From JAWSUT01 sp033549345 (lineage in GTDB: Bacteria; Bacillota; Dethiobacteria; Dethiobacterales; Dethiobacteraceae), in assembly GCA_033549345.1 (NCBI GenBank), contig JAWSUT010000015.1, positions 1 through 64,000 of the forward strand: a stretch of DNA of 64,000 bases, in the 5' to 3' direction. The notes under the pieces are model-generated. The model worked only from the letters and a program-made list of their open reading frames with translations. It had not been told where the DNA came from and made no database searches. Shown piece after piece: positions 1 to 7,939 of the stretch; the stretch's first letter is position 1, and each line of letters begins with the position of its first letter. A program made the position numbers and the translations under genes.

Positions 1-302
1 ATATTAAAGGGTATCATTACCTGCGCGAAGCGATTATGATGGTTGTGGAAGAAGTGGACCTTTTAGGCTCGGTAACAAAGGTTCTTTACCCGCGAATCGC
101 AGAAAAGTTTGAAACAACCAGTTCCCGGGTCGAAAGAGCAATCCGACATGCCATCGAAGTGGCCTGGTCCCGTAACAACATTGAAACAATTAAGAAATTT
201 TTCGGGTATACAATTAATACAGAGCGTGGCAAGCCCACAAATTCGGAATTTATTGCTCTTGTCGCAGACAGACTGCGTCTTTACGGCAAAAGTGTTCACT
301 AA
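1..302 (+). CDS. spo0A: Stage 0 sporulation protein A, C-terminal part (5' end outside window)
   Basis: Spo0A is the response regulator that commits the cell to sporulation when phosphorylated. Only the C-terminal DNA-binding effector domain is present; the reading frame is open from base 3, so the ATG at 36 is internal. The recognition-helix signature SSRVERAIRHAIEVAWSR and the tail KPTNSEFIALVADRLRL are near-diagnostic for Spo0A. The receiver domain lies upstream of the window. The following steA gene is its usual neighbour in Clostridia, which supports the call. A hairpin follows the stop codon. Confidence 0.96.
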   Translation, partial: IKGYHYLREAIMMVVEEVDLLGSVTKVLYPRIAEKFETTSSRVERAIRHAIEVAWSRNNIETIKKFFGYTINTERGKPTNSEFIALVADRLRLYGKSVH

Positions 303-329
303 GTAATTATATAAATTCAAATCCTCTCA

Positions 330-358
330 GCCGTTGGGTAAAACCAACGGCCTTCTTT
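330..358 (+). terminator. Probable intrinsic terminator of spo0A
   Basis: An 8-bp perfect stem (GCCGTTGG / CCAACGGC, 330-337 and 344-351) with a 6-base loop is followed by the T-rich tail cttcttta. It lies 27 bases after the spo0A stop, immediately before a REP-like repeat. Confidence 0.7.
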
Positions 359-443
359 ATGAAGACGCGGGGACAGGTTCCACTGTCCTCATTTTTTTTT
401 GCCACAATTATGAAGACAGTGGAACCTGTCCCCGCGTCTTCAT
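359..443. repeat. REP-like inverted repeat pair (REPIN-type), copy 1
   Basis: Two 34-base arms, 359-392 and 410-443, face each other as inverted repeats with a single mismatch. Each arm is itself an interrupted palindrome beginning ATGAAGAC and ending GTCTTCAT (or GTCCTCAT) around a GGGGACAGGTTCC core. The spacer is 17 bases and T-rich. The left arm recurs exactly at 12931-12964. This double-palindrome architecture is that of REPIN elements moved by REP-associated tyrosine transposases (IS200-like); no such transposase is in this window. It ends only 27 bases before the steA start used here. Confidence 0.85.
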
Positions 444-470
444 TTTATTCTGATTAAAAAGTGGCCGCAG

Positions 471-1655
471 TTGCATACTAAGGGTAAAGTGTCTGCAGAT
501 GGAAGGCATGTGTTGCAATTGCTGCGCAATAACCGGCCGGTCAAAATTTTCGGTCCTGCAAAGAAGGGCAAAAAAACCAAACTTTTAACGGAACGACTGC
601 AAGCGGGCGATATAGCCGTCATCGATCACAGGGATCTGGATGAAGTGTCGGCGGAATCCTTGTGCAATCTGAAAGTAAAGGCAGTTATTAATCTGGATTC
701 GTCGATTTCCGGCCGCTATCCGAACAATGGCCCGGCGAAACTGGCGGAAGCGAAAATTTATCATTTGGACCAGGCGGGCCGGGAGTTATTTGAGGTCATT
801 GAGGACGGAGAAACACTTGCCATCTGTGATGACGGAATCTGGCGTAAAGACAAGCTTTTAGGGCGCGGGCGCCTCGTTGACGATGAACTGGTTTCACGGC
901 AGCTTGCTCTGGCAGAAAAGAACCTGGATCAATTGCTTGACAGTTTTGTCCAGAATACGTTGGATTACGCCCGGAAAGAAAAAGGGCTTATCCTTGGTGA
1001 ATTGGATTTCCCCTCCCTTGCGACTGATTTTAAGGACAGGCATGCGCTGGTTGTGGTACGCGGCCAGTCGTATCGCGACGATCTGCAGGCAATCAAGCAC
1101 TATATTGATGAGGTTCGGCCGGTTTTGGTTGGTGTGGATGGTGGGGCAGATGCGCTGTTGGAATTTGGCTATACACCGGATGTGGTGGTAGGCGATATGG
1201 ACAGCGTCAGTGACTACGCCTTGTCCCGTGCCAAAGAGCGTGTGGTTCATGCTTACACAGACGGCCGTGCACCGGGCCTCAAACGGATTGAGGAACTGGG
1301 CCTGACGGCAAAAATTATGAAAGCACCGGGTACCAGTGAGGATATCGCACTGCTGTTAGCGTATGAAAAAAAAGCGAGATTAATTGCCGCAATCGGTACT
1401 CATTCCAATATGATTGATTTTTTGGAGAAAGGGCGTAAAGGAATGGCCAGCACGTTTCTGGTCAGGCTTAAAGTGGGCAGCCGCCTTGTCGATGCCCGCG
1501 GTGTCAGTCAATTGTACCGCAGCCGCGTATCCGGCCGGTCACTTGTCCTGGTAGCGCTGGCAGCGTGTATCCCCGTGGTGGTACTGGCGTTTGCCAACCC
1601 GACAATCCGGCATTTGTTCCGGCTGATATATATGCGACTCAGGTTAGGTCTGTGA
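471..1655 (+). CDS. steA: SteA-like cytokinetic ring protein, thiamine pyrophosphokinase-like fold
   Basis: SteA-family proteins are associated with cell division and septal peptidoglycan (established for the actinobacterial SteA-SteB pair); the role here is inferred. Visible are the conserved SISGRYPNNGP segment (about residues 78-88), a thiamine pyrophosphokinase-like core with VGVDGGADALLEFG and VVGDMDSVSD (about 220-249), and a C-terminal membrane helix (about 350-366), 394 residues in all. The next gene, a membrane-anchored coiled-coil MctB-like protein, is the usual partner. The start is uncertain: TTG 471 has no convincing ribosome binding site and the frame stays open into the REP-like repeat, so the native 5' end may have been altered. 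Confidence 0.85.
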   Translation: MHTKGKVSADGRHVLQLLRNNRPVKIFGPAKKGKKTKLLTERLQAGDIAVIDHRDLDEVSAESLCNLKVKAVINLDSSISGRYPNNGPAKLAEAKIYHLDQAGRELFEVIEDGETLAICDDGIWRKDKLLGRGRLVDDELVSRQLALAEKNLDQLLDSFVQNTLDYARKEKGLILGELDFPSLATDFKDRHALVVVRGQSYRDDLQAIKHYIDEVRPVLVGVDGGADALLEFGYTPDVVVGDMDSVSDYALSRAKERVVHAYTDGRAPGLKRIEELGLTAKIMKAPGTSEDIALLLAYEKKARLIAAIGTHSNMIDFLEKGRKGMASTFLVRLKVGSRLVDARGVSQLYRSRVSGRSLVLVALAACIPVVVLAFANPTIRHLFRLIYMRLRLGL

Positions 1656-1667
1656 GGAGGTCTTGTA

Positions 1668-2474
1668 TTGTTCCGTATCAGAGACCATATTATTTCTCTG
1701 GTTGCCGTATTTTTTTCACTGGGCCTTGGTATTCTCATCGGCACCGGCATGAGCGATGATATGCTTGTGACACAGCAGCGTCTTTTAATTGAACAGATGA
1801 CCAAAGATTATCGCACTCTTCGTGAAGAACGGATGGAGATGGAAGCACGGATTCAGTCACTGACCAAGGATTTATATCTGTGGGAGAGCTACCAGGAAGC
1901 TCTTTATCCCGGAATTGTTAAAGGGGCATTGGCAGATAGTAATCTTTCGCTGATTAGATACGGAGCTGATATCCCTCCGGGGGTACTGACTACGCTGCAG
2001 GATGCCCAAGCCAACATCTGTTCTGTTATTTCCGTGGAACCGGCAAGCGATTCTAAGCTGGCGAAGACGGGCCTGGGCCCGGCGGTAGCCAAGCTGGCTT
2101 CCGGGTTGAACCCGGACCAGGACGAGCAGGACATTCTGGACAGTTATCTGGCCGATAACAGTGTCCGGATTGAACTGCACGGCAGGAAGCGTGTGGGCAA
2201 TGTGGTTATCATTCTGGGAGAGCGTGCAGGGCTGGATGCTGCTTTTGTCAGAGAAATCATCGACGAGCTGGACCCGAATTCTGTGTCTGTTGTCGCGCTG
2301 GAGTGGACCGATGTCAGCGACTCATTGCTGGGCAGCCTGAAAGAGGCAGGCATTTCCACAATTGACAATGCGGATTCGGTATTTGGGCAATTTTCGCTTC
2401 TTTCTGTTCTGCGCGGCAGTGCGGGGAATTACGGAATCAAGGATGCGGCAGACCAGTTCATTGCCACGTTTTAA
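1668..2474 (+). CDS. MctB-family (copper transporter / SteB-like) membrane-anchored protein
   Basis: The protein (268 aa) starts at TTG 1668 after a GAGGAGG site. It has one N-terminal membrane helix (about residues 4-26) with the family motif SLGLGILIGTGM, followed by a predicted coiled coil (about 32-72) and a mixed alpha/beta extracellular domain. The family is annotated from mycobacterial MctB (copper retention), but in Gram-positive genomes it is almost always next to steA and probably acts with it at the division site. I would not infer copper transport from family membership alone. It is 12 bases after steA and clearly co-transcribed. Confidence 0.8.
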   Translation: MFRIRDHIISLVAVFFSLGLGILIGTGMSDDMLVTQQRLLIEQMTKDYRTLREERMEMEARIQSLTKDLYLWESYQEALYPGIVKGALADSNLSLIRYGADIPPGVLTTLQDAQANICSVISVEPASDSKLAKTGLGPAVAKLASGLNPDQDEQDILDSYLADNSVRIELHGRKRVGNVVIILGERAGLDAAFVREIIDELDPNSVSVVALEWTDVSDSLLGSLKEAGISTIDNADSVFGQFSLLSVLRGSAGNYGIKDAADQFIATF

Positions 2475-2487
2475 TCAGGAGGGTAAT

Positions 2488-3171
2488 ATGAAAATCTCCG
2501 CCATTATCCCCGCCTATAACGAGGAGTTACGGATTGGGGATACCGTCAGAGCACTGCTATCCGTTCCGGAGATTAATGAAATTATTGTTGTTGATGACGG
2601 TTCTGCCGATCAAACAGCCGTCAGGGCCAAAGAAGCAGGTGCTCAGCGCGTGATTGTGCTTGACAAAAACAGGGGAAAAGGCGGAGCGCTATCCCGGGGC
2701 GTTGAGGAGGCAAAGGGAGATGTGCTCTGTTTTGTTGACGGCGATTTGGGCTCATCCGCAGGACAGTTCGGGAAACTGCTTGTGCCGGTATTGCAGGGTG
2801 ATGCCGATATGGTGGTTGCCTCTTTCCCTCGTGCCAAACGTCCTGCAGGAATCGGCCTTGTCCGGGGAGTTGCCGTCTGGGGGATTAATAAACTGGCTGG
2901 ATTCCGGCCCACTGCGCCCCTGTCAGGCCAGCGGGTGCTTAGAAGGGATATCTGGGACAAGGCTCTTTGCGCCCGTGACGGATTTGGGGTGGAAGTGGGG
3001 CTAACCGTGGACTGTTTGCGCAACGGATTCAGGATGAAAGAAATCCCGGTTAACATGTCCCACCGGGAGAGCGGCCGGGACTGGCAGGGTTTTAAACACC
3101 GAGGGAAGCAGTTTGTTTCCGTGTCACGGACACTGCTTAGACTTTGGGTGAAACGGCGGGTGAAAGTATAA
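2488..3171 (+). CDS. Glycosyltransferase family 2 protein
   Basis: GT-A fold sugar transferase of 227 aa. Motifs are AIIPAYNE (about residues 5-12), the nucleotide-binding VVDDGSADQT (about 36-45), the DxD-type metal site FVDGDLG, and the late GFGVEVGLT acceptor-side segment. The start ATG 2488 follows AGGAGGG; a longer frame beginning inside the mctB-like gene has no ribosome site. It overlaps the next gene by one base (taATG). Position after steA and mctB and next to a polyprenyl-phosphate sugar transferase suggests cell-envelope glycan synthesis. The precise sugar and acceptor cannot be read from the sequence. Confidence 0.87.
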   Translation: MKISAIIPAYNEELRIGDTVRALLSVPEINEIIVVDDGSADQTAVRAKEAGAQRVIVLDKNRGKGGALSRGVEEAKGDVLCFVDGDLGSSAGQFGKLLVPVLQGDADMVVASFPRAKRPAGIGLVRGVAVWGINKLAGFRPTAPLSGQRVLRRDIWDKALCARDGFGVEVGLTVDCLRNGFRMKEIPVNMSHRESGRDWQGFKHRGKQFVSVSRTLLRLWVKRRVKV

Positions 3172-3995
3172 TGGCTCTAATGGGATATTTGGTGGTGATA
3201 CTGGCCGGCTCACTGATTATCATTCCGCTGTGGGCGGATGTGCTGCGGATGGCCGGGCATCTGGAACCAAATTACCGGGGCCGGGCTATCCCCCAAAGCA
3301 TGGGCGCAATCTATACACCGGTATTTATTCTGGCTGCAGGGTGGGCCCTCTGGTGGGGACTTGTGCCAGCGGATATTCTGCTGCGGGCACTGATTGTAGC
3401 TGTGGGCATGGGCCTGCTGGGGCTGGTGGATGACATCTGGGGTGATGCCCGGGCAAAAGGGTTCGCAGGTCATTTCCGCCGCCTGATACAGGGTGAAGTA
3501 ACCACGGGATTGATCAAAGCAGCCGCTGGTTTTCTGATTGCCGCGTGGGCGGTTGCCGGATTGCCCGGATTTTTACTGCTGCTGATTTGGCGCGCATCCA
3601 TTGTGGCCTTGTCGGCAAACCTGATTAACCTTTTAGACCTACGCCCCGGCCGCTCTCTAAAGGGATTTTTTTTGCTTTCTCTGCTTTACGCCTGGCGTGT
3701 GCCTTCAGAGACGGGAATAACCCTGTTGTTCCCTTTTTTGCTTGCTTCCCTTGTATATTTACCTTGGGATCTGGCAGGTAAAGGAATGCTTGGAGATGCC
3801 GGCGCCAATGTTCTGGGCGGTATGCTCGGGCTGGCCGTTGTTCTTACCGCTGCTGCGCCGTTCCAGGTATTCTACTTTGCGCTGTTGGCTGTGGTGCATA
3901 TTCTGGCAGAGAAAGTATCGTTTACATCACTGATTGCCGGCAGTACCCTGCTGCGGTTTTTTGATAATCTGGGCCGGCAGGGTTGGAAAAATTAG
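3171..3995 (+). CDS. MraY/WecA-like glycosyltransferase family 4 membrane protein
   Basis: Multi-pass membrane protein (274 aa) resembling UDP-sugar:undecaprenyl-phosphate sugar-1-phosphate transferases. Family motifs are LVDDIWGDARAKGFAGH (the DD plus loop), NLINLLDLRPGRSLKGF (equivalent of the NxxNxxDG magnesium site, here NLLDLRPG rather than NxxDGxxG) and GMLGDAGAN. Start ATG 3171 overlaps the stop of the preceding glycosyltransferase. Membrane helices occur throughout. It probably loads a sugar onto the lipid carrier for the neighbouring GT2 enzyme; this is inference from gene pairing. Confidence 0.8.
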   Translation: MALMGYLVVILAGSLIIIPLWADVLRMAGHLEPNYRGRAIPQSMGAIYTPVFILAAGWALWWGLVPADILLRALIVAVGMGLLGLVDDIWGDARAKGFAGHFRRLIQGEVTTGLIKAAAGFLIAAWAVAGLPGFLLLLIWRASIVALSANLINLLDLRPGRSLKGFFLLSLLYAWRVPSETGITLLFPFLLASLVYLPWDLAGKGMLGDAGANVLGGMLGLAVVLTAAAPFQVFYFALLAVVHILAEKVSFTSLIAGSTLLRFFDNLGRQGWKN

Positions 3996-4046
3996 TATGA
4001 CGGAAGGGAAATCCTCGTTTTATGAAGAACTATAAGGAGTTGGAAC

Positions 4047-5126
4047 GTGTTTGCCCGTAGAGTTGCACATGTTGTCCGGGTATCTGAAGCAGGCCCGCAG
4101 TGCGAGGAACTGGTTGTCCTGCTGGACGGGACGGAACAAAAAGCGTTAAATTACATACCTTTAAGCGGCCCTGCCCTGGCCGGTGACAGTGTTGTGGTTA
4201 ACACAACGGCCGTGGAACTGGCTTTGGGCAGCGGCGGTTATCATTTTGTCTATCAGAATCTAAACCGGCCTGAACATACGCTGCAGGGTGAAGGGCATAT
4301 TATGAAACTCCGCTATACGCCGCTGCAGATGCGTGTATTGGCCGTAGAGGAAGAGGCATCACCACACCACCAGGTTATGATGAGCGCATCTTCTCTTTTC
4401 GGTATGCCCGTTGTGGTGGCAGAGCTGCACAGCATGCTGGCACCGGTTGTTCTCAGCATAAAAAAAGAAAAAGACGACGCGCGCCTCGCTTATGTGATGA
4501 CAGATGGAGGCGCGCTGCCGGCTTTTTTCAGTCGGACAGTTCGGGTATTAAAAGAACGCAAGCTGCTATGCGGTACGGTGACCTGCGGCCATGCCTTCGG
4601 CGGAGACCTGGAAGCTGTTACCATCTATAGCGGACTGCTGGCTGCCAGGCATATCCTCAAAGCCGACGCAGCCGTTGTCTGTATGGGCCCCGGAGTGGCA
4701 GGAACGGGTACACCCTATGGCTTCAGCGGGATGGAAGCGGGAGAGAATGTAAACCGCGTCCACAGTCTGGAAGGCCAGGCAGTCTTTCTTCCGCGGCTCA
4801 GTTTTGCCGATGTGCGCTCCAGGCACCGCGGTATTTCACATCATACACTGACAGCCCTGACAAAAGCCGCCATGGCTCCGGCCGATTTTACGCTGCCGGT
4901 TCTGCCTGCGCAGGAAAATGCCTGGCTGGAAAAGCAGCTGGCCGCAGCAGGGTTGGCTCGGCTGCACAATGTTTACCGTTATGACGGACTGCCCCTGCAT
5001 CATCTGACAGCAGACCGCAGGCTCTGTTCTACAATGGGGCGTTCGCTAGACGATGATCCTGCGTTCTTCCTGGCCGCGGCGGCGGCAGGACGGCATACGG
5101 TTCGGCTGCTCTCAAAAAGTCCTTAG
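4047..5126 (+). CDS. DUF3866 family protein
   Basis: Conserved 359-residue protein of unknown function, with GTG start 4047 after AAGGAG. Recognisable family segments include the basic N-terminal beta-rich part, KLRYTPLQMRVLAVEE, SLFGMPVVVAELHS and CMGPGVAGTGTPYGFSG. There is no signal peptide and no membrane helix. DUF3866 genes in Clostridia commonly lie between the spo0A-steA cluster and nudF, as here. It ends in a 4-base tail-to-tail overlap with the small minus-strand mciZ-like gene. No enzymatic function can be assigned from the sequence. Confidence 0.85.
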   Translation: MFARRVAHVVRVSEAGPQCEELVVLLDGTEQKALNYIPLSGPALAGDSVVVNTTAVELALGSGGYHFVYQNLNRPEHTLQGEGHIMKLRYTPLQMRVLAVEEEASPHHQVMMSASSLFGMPVVVAELHSMLAPVVLSIKKEKDDARLAYVMTDGGALPAFFSRTVRVLKERKLLCGTVTCGHAFGGDLEAVTIYSGLLAARHILKADAAVVCMGPGVAGTGTPYGFSGMEAGENVNRVHSLEGQAVFLPRLSFADVRSRHRGISHHTLTALTKAAMAPADFTLPVLPAQENAWLEKQLAAAGLARLHNVYRYDGLPLHHLTADRRLCSTMGRSLDDDPAFFLAAAAAGRHTVRLLSKSP

Positions 5127-5248
5127 TGCAGGCGGGAACCGATAAATTCATGAAGTGTGATATCCGCCGGCAGGTTTTGCAGAAACAGCCTCAGTTCACG
5201 GACGGTCCCCATAAAGACAAAGCGGTTTTGTTGCACAAATGTCTGCAT
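5123..5248 (-). CDS. mciZ: Small MciZ-like protein (putative mother-cell inhibitor of FtsZ)
   Basis: A 41-codon ORF on the minus strand with an excellent ribosome site (AGGAGG, spacer atactg, then ATG at 5248). The protein runs MQTFVQQNRFVFMGTVREL, then RLFLQNLPADITLHEFIGS and three further residues. It matches the length and pattern of Bacillus subtilis MciZ (40 aa, VVLVGKAWEIRAKL core): hydrophobic-V-x-hydrophobic-G, x-E-(I/L)-R-x-x-L, then a C-terminal hydrophobic helix ending in W/F-I. MciZ is made under SigE in the mother cell and caps FtsZ filaments. Convergence with DUF3866 and closeness to nudF and spoIIM fit. The homology is my reading of a short sequence and is unproven. Confidence 0.6.
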   Translation of the reverse strand: MQTFVQQNRFVFMGTVRELRLFLQNLPADITLHEFIGSRLH

Positions 5249-5294
5249 CAGTATCCCTCCTGGCTTACGGCATGGCAGGCATGTCCGTTTTTTA

Positions 5295-5471
5295 TAGTCA
5301 AGGAATTTATATGCATGCAGAAAGGCGTGCTCCTTGACTATTAGGGGTTTGTAAGGGGAATATCCCCTTACTCTTGCGGGGTGGTCAGGGTCGAAGACCC
5401 GTCGAAGGGGTGGCAACCCCTAAAGAACAAGAAAGACGCATCCAAAAGAAAAACGCTTTAGCGTCTTTCTT
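5295..5471. repeat. Nested inverted repeats / structured intergenic element
   Basis: The roughly 280-base space between the mciZ-like gene and nudF contains no gene but several perfect inverted repeats: TAGTCAAGGA (5295-5304) with TCCTTGACTA (5331-5340); TTAGGGGTT (5341-5349) with AACCCCTAA (5415-5423), enclosing GTAAGGGGA/TCCCCTTAC (5351-5371) and GGGTC-gaa-GACCC (5388-5400); and AAGAAAGACGC (5429-5439) with GCGTCTTTCTT (5461-5471). GGGGT (5407-5411) can also pair with ACCCC (5416-5420), excluding the enclosing stem. It may be a palindromic mobile repeat or a folded RNA; function unknown. Confidence 0.6.
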
Positions 5472-5526
5472 GCTTCTAACGTAGTCTATGACGGCCATGG
5501 TAAAATTATGTATAGGAGGAATATCA

Positions 5527-6054
5527 ATGGAAAAGACAACGGCTTCAAAAATGATTTATCAGGGGAAAATTATCAATGTCCGTGTGGACGATGTGGAGCT
5601 GCAAAACGGAACGCATTCAAAGCGTGAAATCGTGGAACATCCCGGTGCTGTTGCTGTTTTGGCGGTCACCGATGATAAACGTGTTTATTTTGTCAAACAG
5701 TTCCGCAAGCCGATTGAAAAGGAACTGCTGGAGATTCCCGCCGGGAAACTGGATGCGGGCGAGGGTCCCCGGGTATGTGCCGTCAGGGAGCTGGGGGAAG
5801 AAATCGGTATGGCTGCAGAAGAACTGCGGCAAATCGCATTTTTTTATTCTTCTCCGGGGTTTGCTTCTGAAAAAATGTATATCTATCTGGCCACCGGCTT
5901 AAAACCGGTGGATGTGGAAAAGCCTGAGGATGAATTCCTGCAGGAATCCACCCTGCCCCTGAAGGATGCGGTCGCCATGGCCCGAAACGGTGAAATTGAA
6001 GATGCAAAGACACTTGTGGCACTACTGTTAGGCGCTGATATCCTGGGCGTTTAG
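5527..6054 (+). CDS. nudF: ADP-ribose pyrophosphatase, NUDIX family
   Basis: Hydrolyses ADP-ribose (and related nucleoside diphosphate sugars) to AMP and ribose 5-phosphate. The full Nudix box Gx5Ex7REUxEExGU is present at residues 73-95 (GKLDAGEG ... RELGEEIGM), and the residues before it (FVKQFRKP ... ELLEIPAG) are typical of the ADP-ribose-specific subgroup. At 175 aa it has normal length. Start ATG 5527 follows TAGGAGG; a 13-codon longer frame lacks a ribosome site. Placement directly before spoIIM is conserved with Bacillus. Confidence 0.92.
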   Translation: MEKTTASKMIYQGKIINVRVDDVELQNGTHSKREIVEHPGAVAVLAVTDDKRVYFVKQFRKPIEKELLEIPAGKLDAGEGPRVCAVRELGEEIGMAAEELRQIAFFYSSPGFASEKMYIYLATGLKPVDVEKPEDEFLQESTLPLKDAVAMARNGEIEDAKTLVALLLGADILGV

Positions 6055-6114
6055 GCGACATAAACTGCTCTTCTCCCGCATAGACTGTGCCAGAATGGAC
6101 AGGGAGGGAGCATC

Positions 6115-6744
6115 GTGTGGAAGAATTTTAAATATGGTGCCAGTGGTCATTTCCGGGAGCAGTTCGGGCTGTATCTGTTAGTATTTTTTATCTTACTGGC
6201 AGGAATTGTCGCCGGAGCATTTTCCGTCCGAATGATGGAAGAGTCTCAGTTAAATGAAATAAATACATACTTTTATAGTTTTATTGACGGCCTCACAGAA
6301 CAGCAGCCGGTGAATACGTCACTGATTCTGCAACGTTCACTTCTGCAAAACGGCAGTTTTATCCTGGCTCTCTGGTTGTGCGGCACTGTGTTTATCGGAT
6401 TCATTCCCGCTTTGTGCCTTGTTTTCTATCGCGGATACACCATCGGTTTTACGGTCGGCTTTCTGGCTGGGCAAAATATGGGAGGTATCCTTTTCTCACT
6501 GGGAGCTGTATTCCCGCAGAATATCATTTATGTGCCGGTCACAATTCTGGCAGGTGTACTGGCGGTATCATTTTCACTGATGCTGTTGAAGCGGCGGGTA
6601 AAAGGAAAATTAATTCCTTTCGGTGCGTATCTGTTTCAGTATACATTAGCCATGTTAATGGTTGTGTTCTTATTTGCAGCGGGGAGTCTGGTTGAAACGA
6701 CAATTACACCTGTCTTTATGCGGGCTGTGGTGTCACTTCTCTAG
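6115..6744 (+). CDS. spoIIM: Stage II sporulation protein M
   Basis: SpoIIM is a membrane component of the SpoIIDMP peptidoglycan-degrading complex that drives engulfment of the forespore. The protein is 209 aa with about five membrane helices and the family's conserved middle part (FIGFIPALCLVFYRGYTIGF, FLAGQNMGGILFSLGAVFPQ). Start is GTG 6115 behind a GGAGGGAG site. It lies between nudF and the xerD-deoB-pdp-dacF group, as in Bacillus. SpoIIP, the partner hydrolase, is at 61419 in this window. Expression in the mother cell (SigE) is expected from the family; no clear SigE promoter was found. Confidence 0.93.
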   Translation: MWKNFKYGASGHFREQFGLYLLVFFILLAGIVAGAFSVRMMEESQLNEINTYFYSFIDGLTEQQPVNTSLILQRSLLQNGSFILALWLCGTVFIGFIPALCLVFYRGYTIGFTVGFLAGQNMGGILFSLGAVFPQNIIYVPVTILAGVLAVSFSLMLLKRRVKGKLIPFGAYLFQYTLAMLMVVFLFAAGSLVETTITPVFMRAVVSLL

Positions 6745-6769
6745 ATGCAATATAAAGGAGGAATGTTGA

Positions 6770-7882
6770 ATGATTATCGGTGTGCCAAGGGAAGTTAAAG
6801 CCGATGAATACCGTGTGGCAGCCGTGCCGGCCGGTGTGGAAATGCTGGTTAGGGAAGGACACAGGGTTGTGGTTGAAACAGGTGCCGGAGAAGGTGCCGG
6901 GTTCCCGGATGAGGAGTATGTCGGGGCGGGAGCGGAGATTTTGGGCTCGGGACAAGCTGTCTGGGCTCAGGCGGACCTGATTGTCAAAGTCAAAGAACCC
7001 ATGCCCTCGGAGTATGAAAATATACGTGAAGGGCAAATTATTTTTACATATCTGCATCTGGCTGCCGTACCGGCGCTGGGCGAGGCGTTGGCAGCGAAAA
7101 AGGCTGTTGCTGTAGCGTATGAGACCATTACTGCCGACAAAACGCTGCCGCTGCTGGAACCGATGAGTGAAATTGCCGGCCGGATGGCTACGCAAATCGG
7201 CGCCCGGTTGCTGGAACATACCTATGGAGGCCGCGGGGTGTTAATCGGTGGTGTTCCCGGTGTACCGCCCGCCGATGTTGTGATTATCGGCGGCGGGACG
7301 GTGGGTGTTAACGCGGCGCGGGTTGCATTGGGGATGGGCGCCCATGTGACATTGCTGGATATAAACGCACAGCGGCTGCGTGCACTTTATGACCTGTTCG
7401 GTGGACAGGTGCTGACACTGATGTCAAACAGCTATAATATTGAGCGGGCCGCGCAGTATGCCGATCTGCTCATCGGTGCGGTATTGGTTCCGGGTGCCCG
7501 TGCGCCGAAACTGGTAAGCGAAGACGTGGTGAAAACAATGAAGCAGGGCTCAGTGATTGTCGATGTGGCTATTGACCAGGGCGGTTCGATTGAAACTATT
7601 GACCGTGTCACCACACACAGCAATCCCACTTATGTCAGACACGGTGTGGTACACTATTCTGTGGCAAACATGCCGGGTGCTGTGCCGCGGACATCCACCT
7701 TTGCCCTGACGAATGTGACACTGCCTTACCTGATGCAGTTGGCACAGAAGGGCTACAGGCAGGCTTTCCTGGACAACGAGGCCCTGGCCTGCGGCGCCAA
7801 TGTGGTCGGGGGATGCTATACCCACGACGCAGTAGCCGCTGCACTGGGTACAAAATATACACCACTGGCAGAATTACTTTAA
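6770..7882 (+). CDS. ald: Alanine dehydrogenase
   Basis: Catalyses reversible NAD-dependent oxidative deamination of L-alanine to pyruvate and ammonium. At 370 aa it is full length. The N-terminus MIIGVPREVKADEYRVA is the family signature, with substrate residues in the VKVKEP segment and a Rossmann dinucleotide site GGGTVGVNAARVALGMGA at about residues 172-190. The ribosome site AAAGGAGG precedes ATG 6770. It sits between spoIIM and the yqzK-like gene, where Bacillus has a different gene; in Bacillus Ald is needed for normal sporulation, which may explain the company it keeps. Confidence 0.95.
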   Translation: MIIGVPREVKADEYRVAAVPAGVEMLVREGHRVVVETGAGEGAGFPDEEYVGAGAEILGSGQAVWAQADLIVKVKEPMPSEYENIREGQIIFTYLHLAAVPALGEALAAKKAVAVAYETITADKTLPLLEPMSEIAGRMATQIGARLLEHTYGGRGVLIGGVPGVPPADVVIIGGGTVGVNAARVALGMGAHVTLLDINAQRLRALYDLFGGQVLTLMSNSYNIERAAQYADLLIGAVLVPGARAPKLVSEDVVKTMKQGSVIVDVAIDQGGSIETIDRVTTHSNPTYVRHGVVHYSVANMPGAVPRTSTFALTNVTLPYLMQLAQKGYRQAFLDNEALACGANVVGGCYTHDAVAAALGTKYTPLAELL

Positions 7883-7939
7883 CAGGTTCTAAAAAAAATC
7901 CCCTTCCATACCATATTGGTAGGGGAGGTTGAATGTAAG

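Noticed and set aside
5501..5506. TGGTAAAAT extended -10 before nudF
   Set aside because: The implied transcription start coincides with the ribosome site (5514-5520), leaving no leader; too weak to list.
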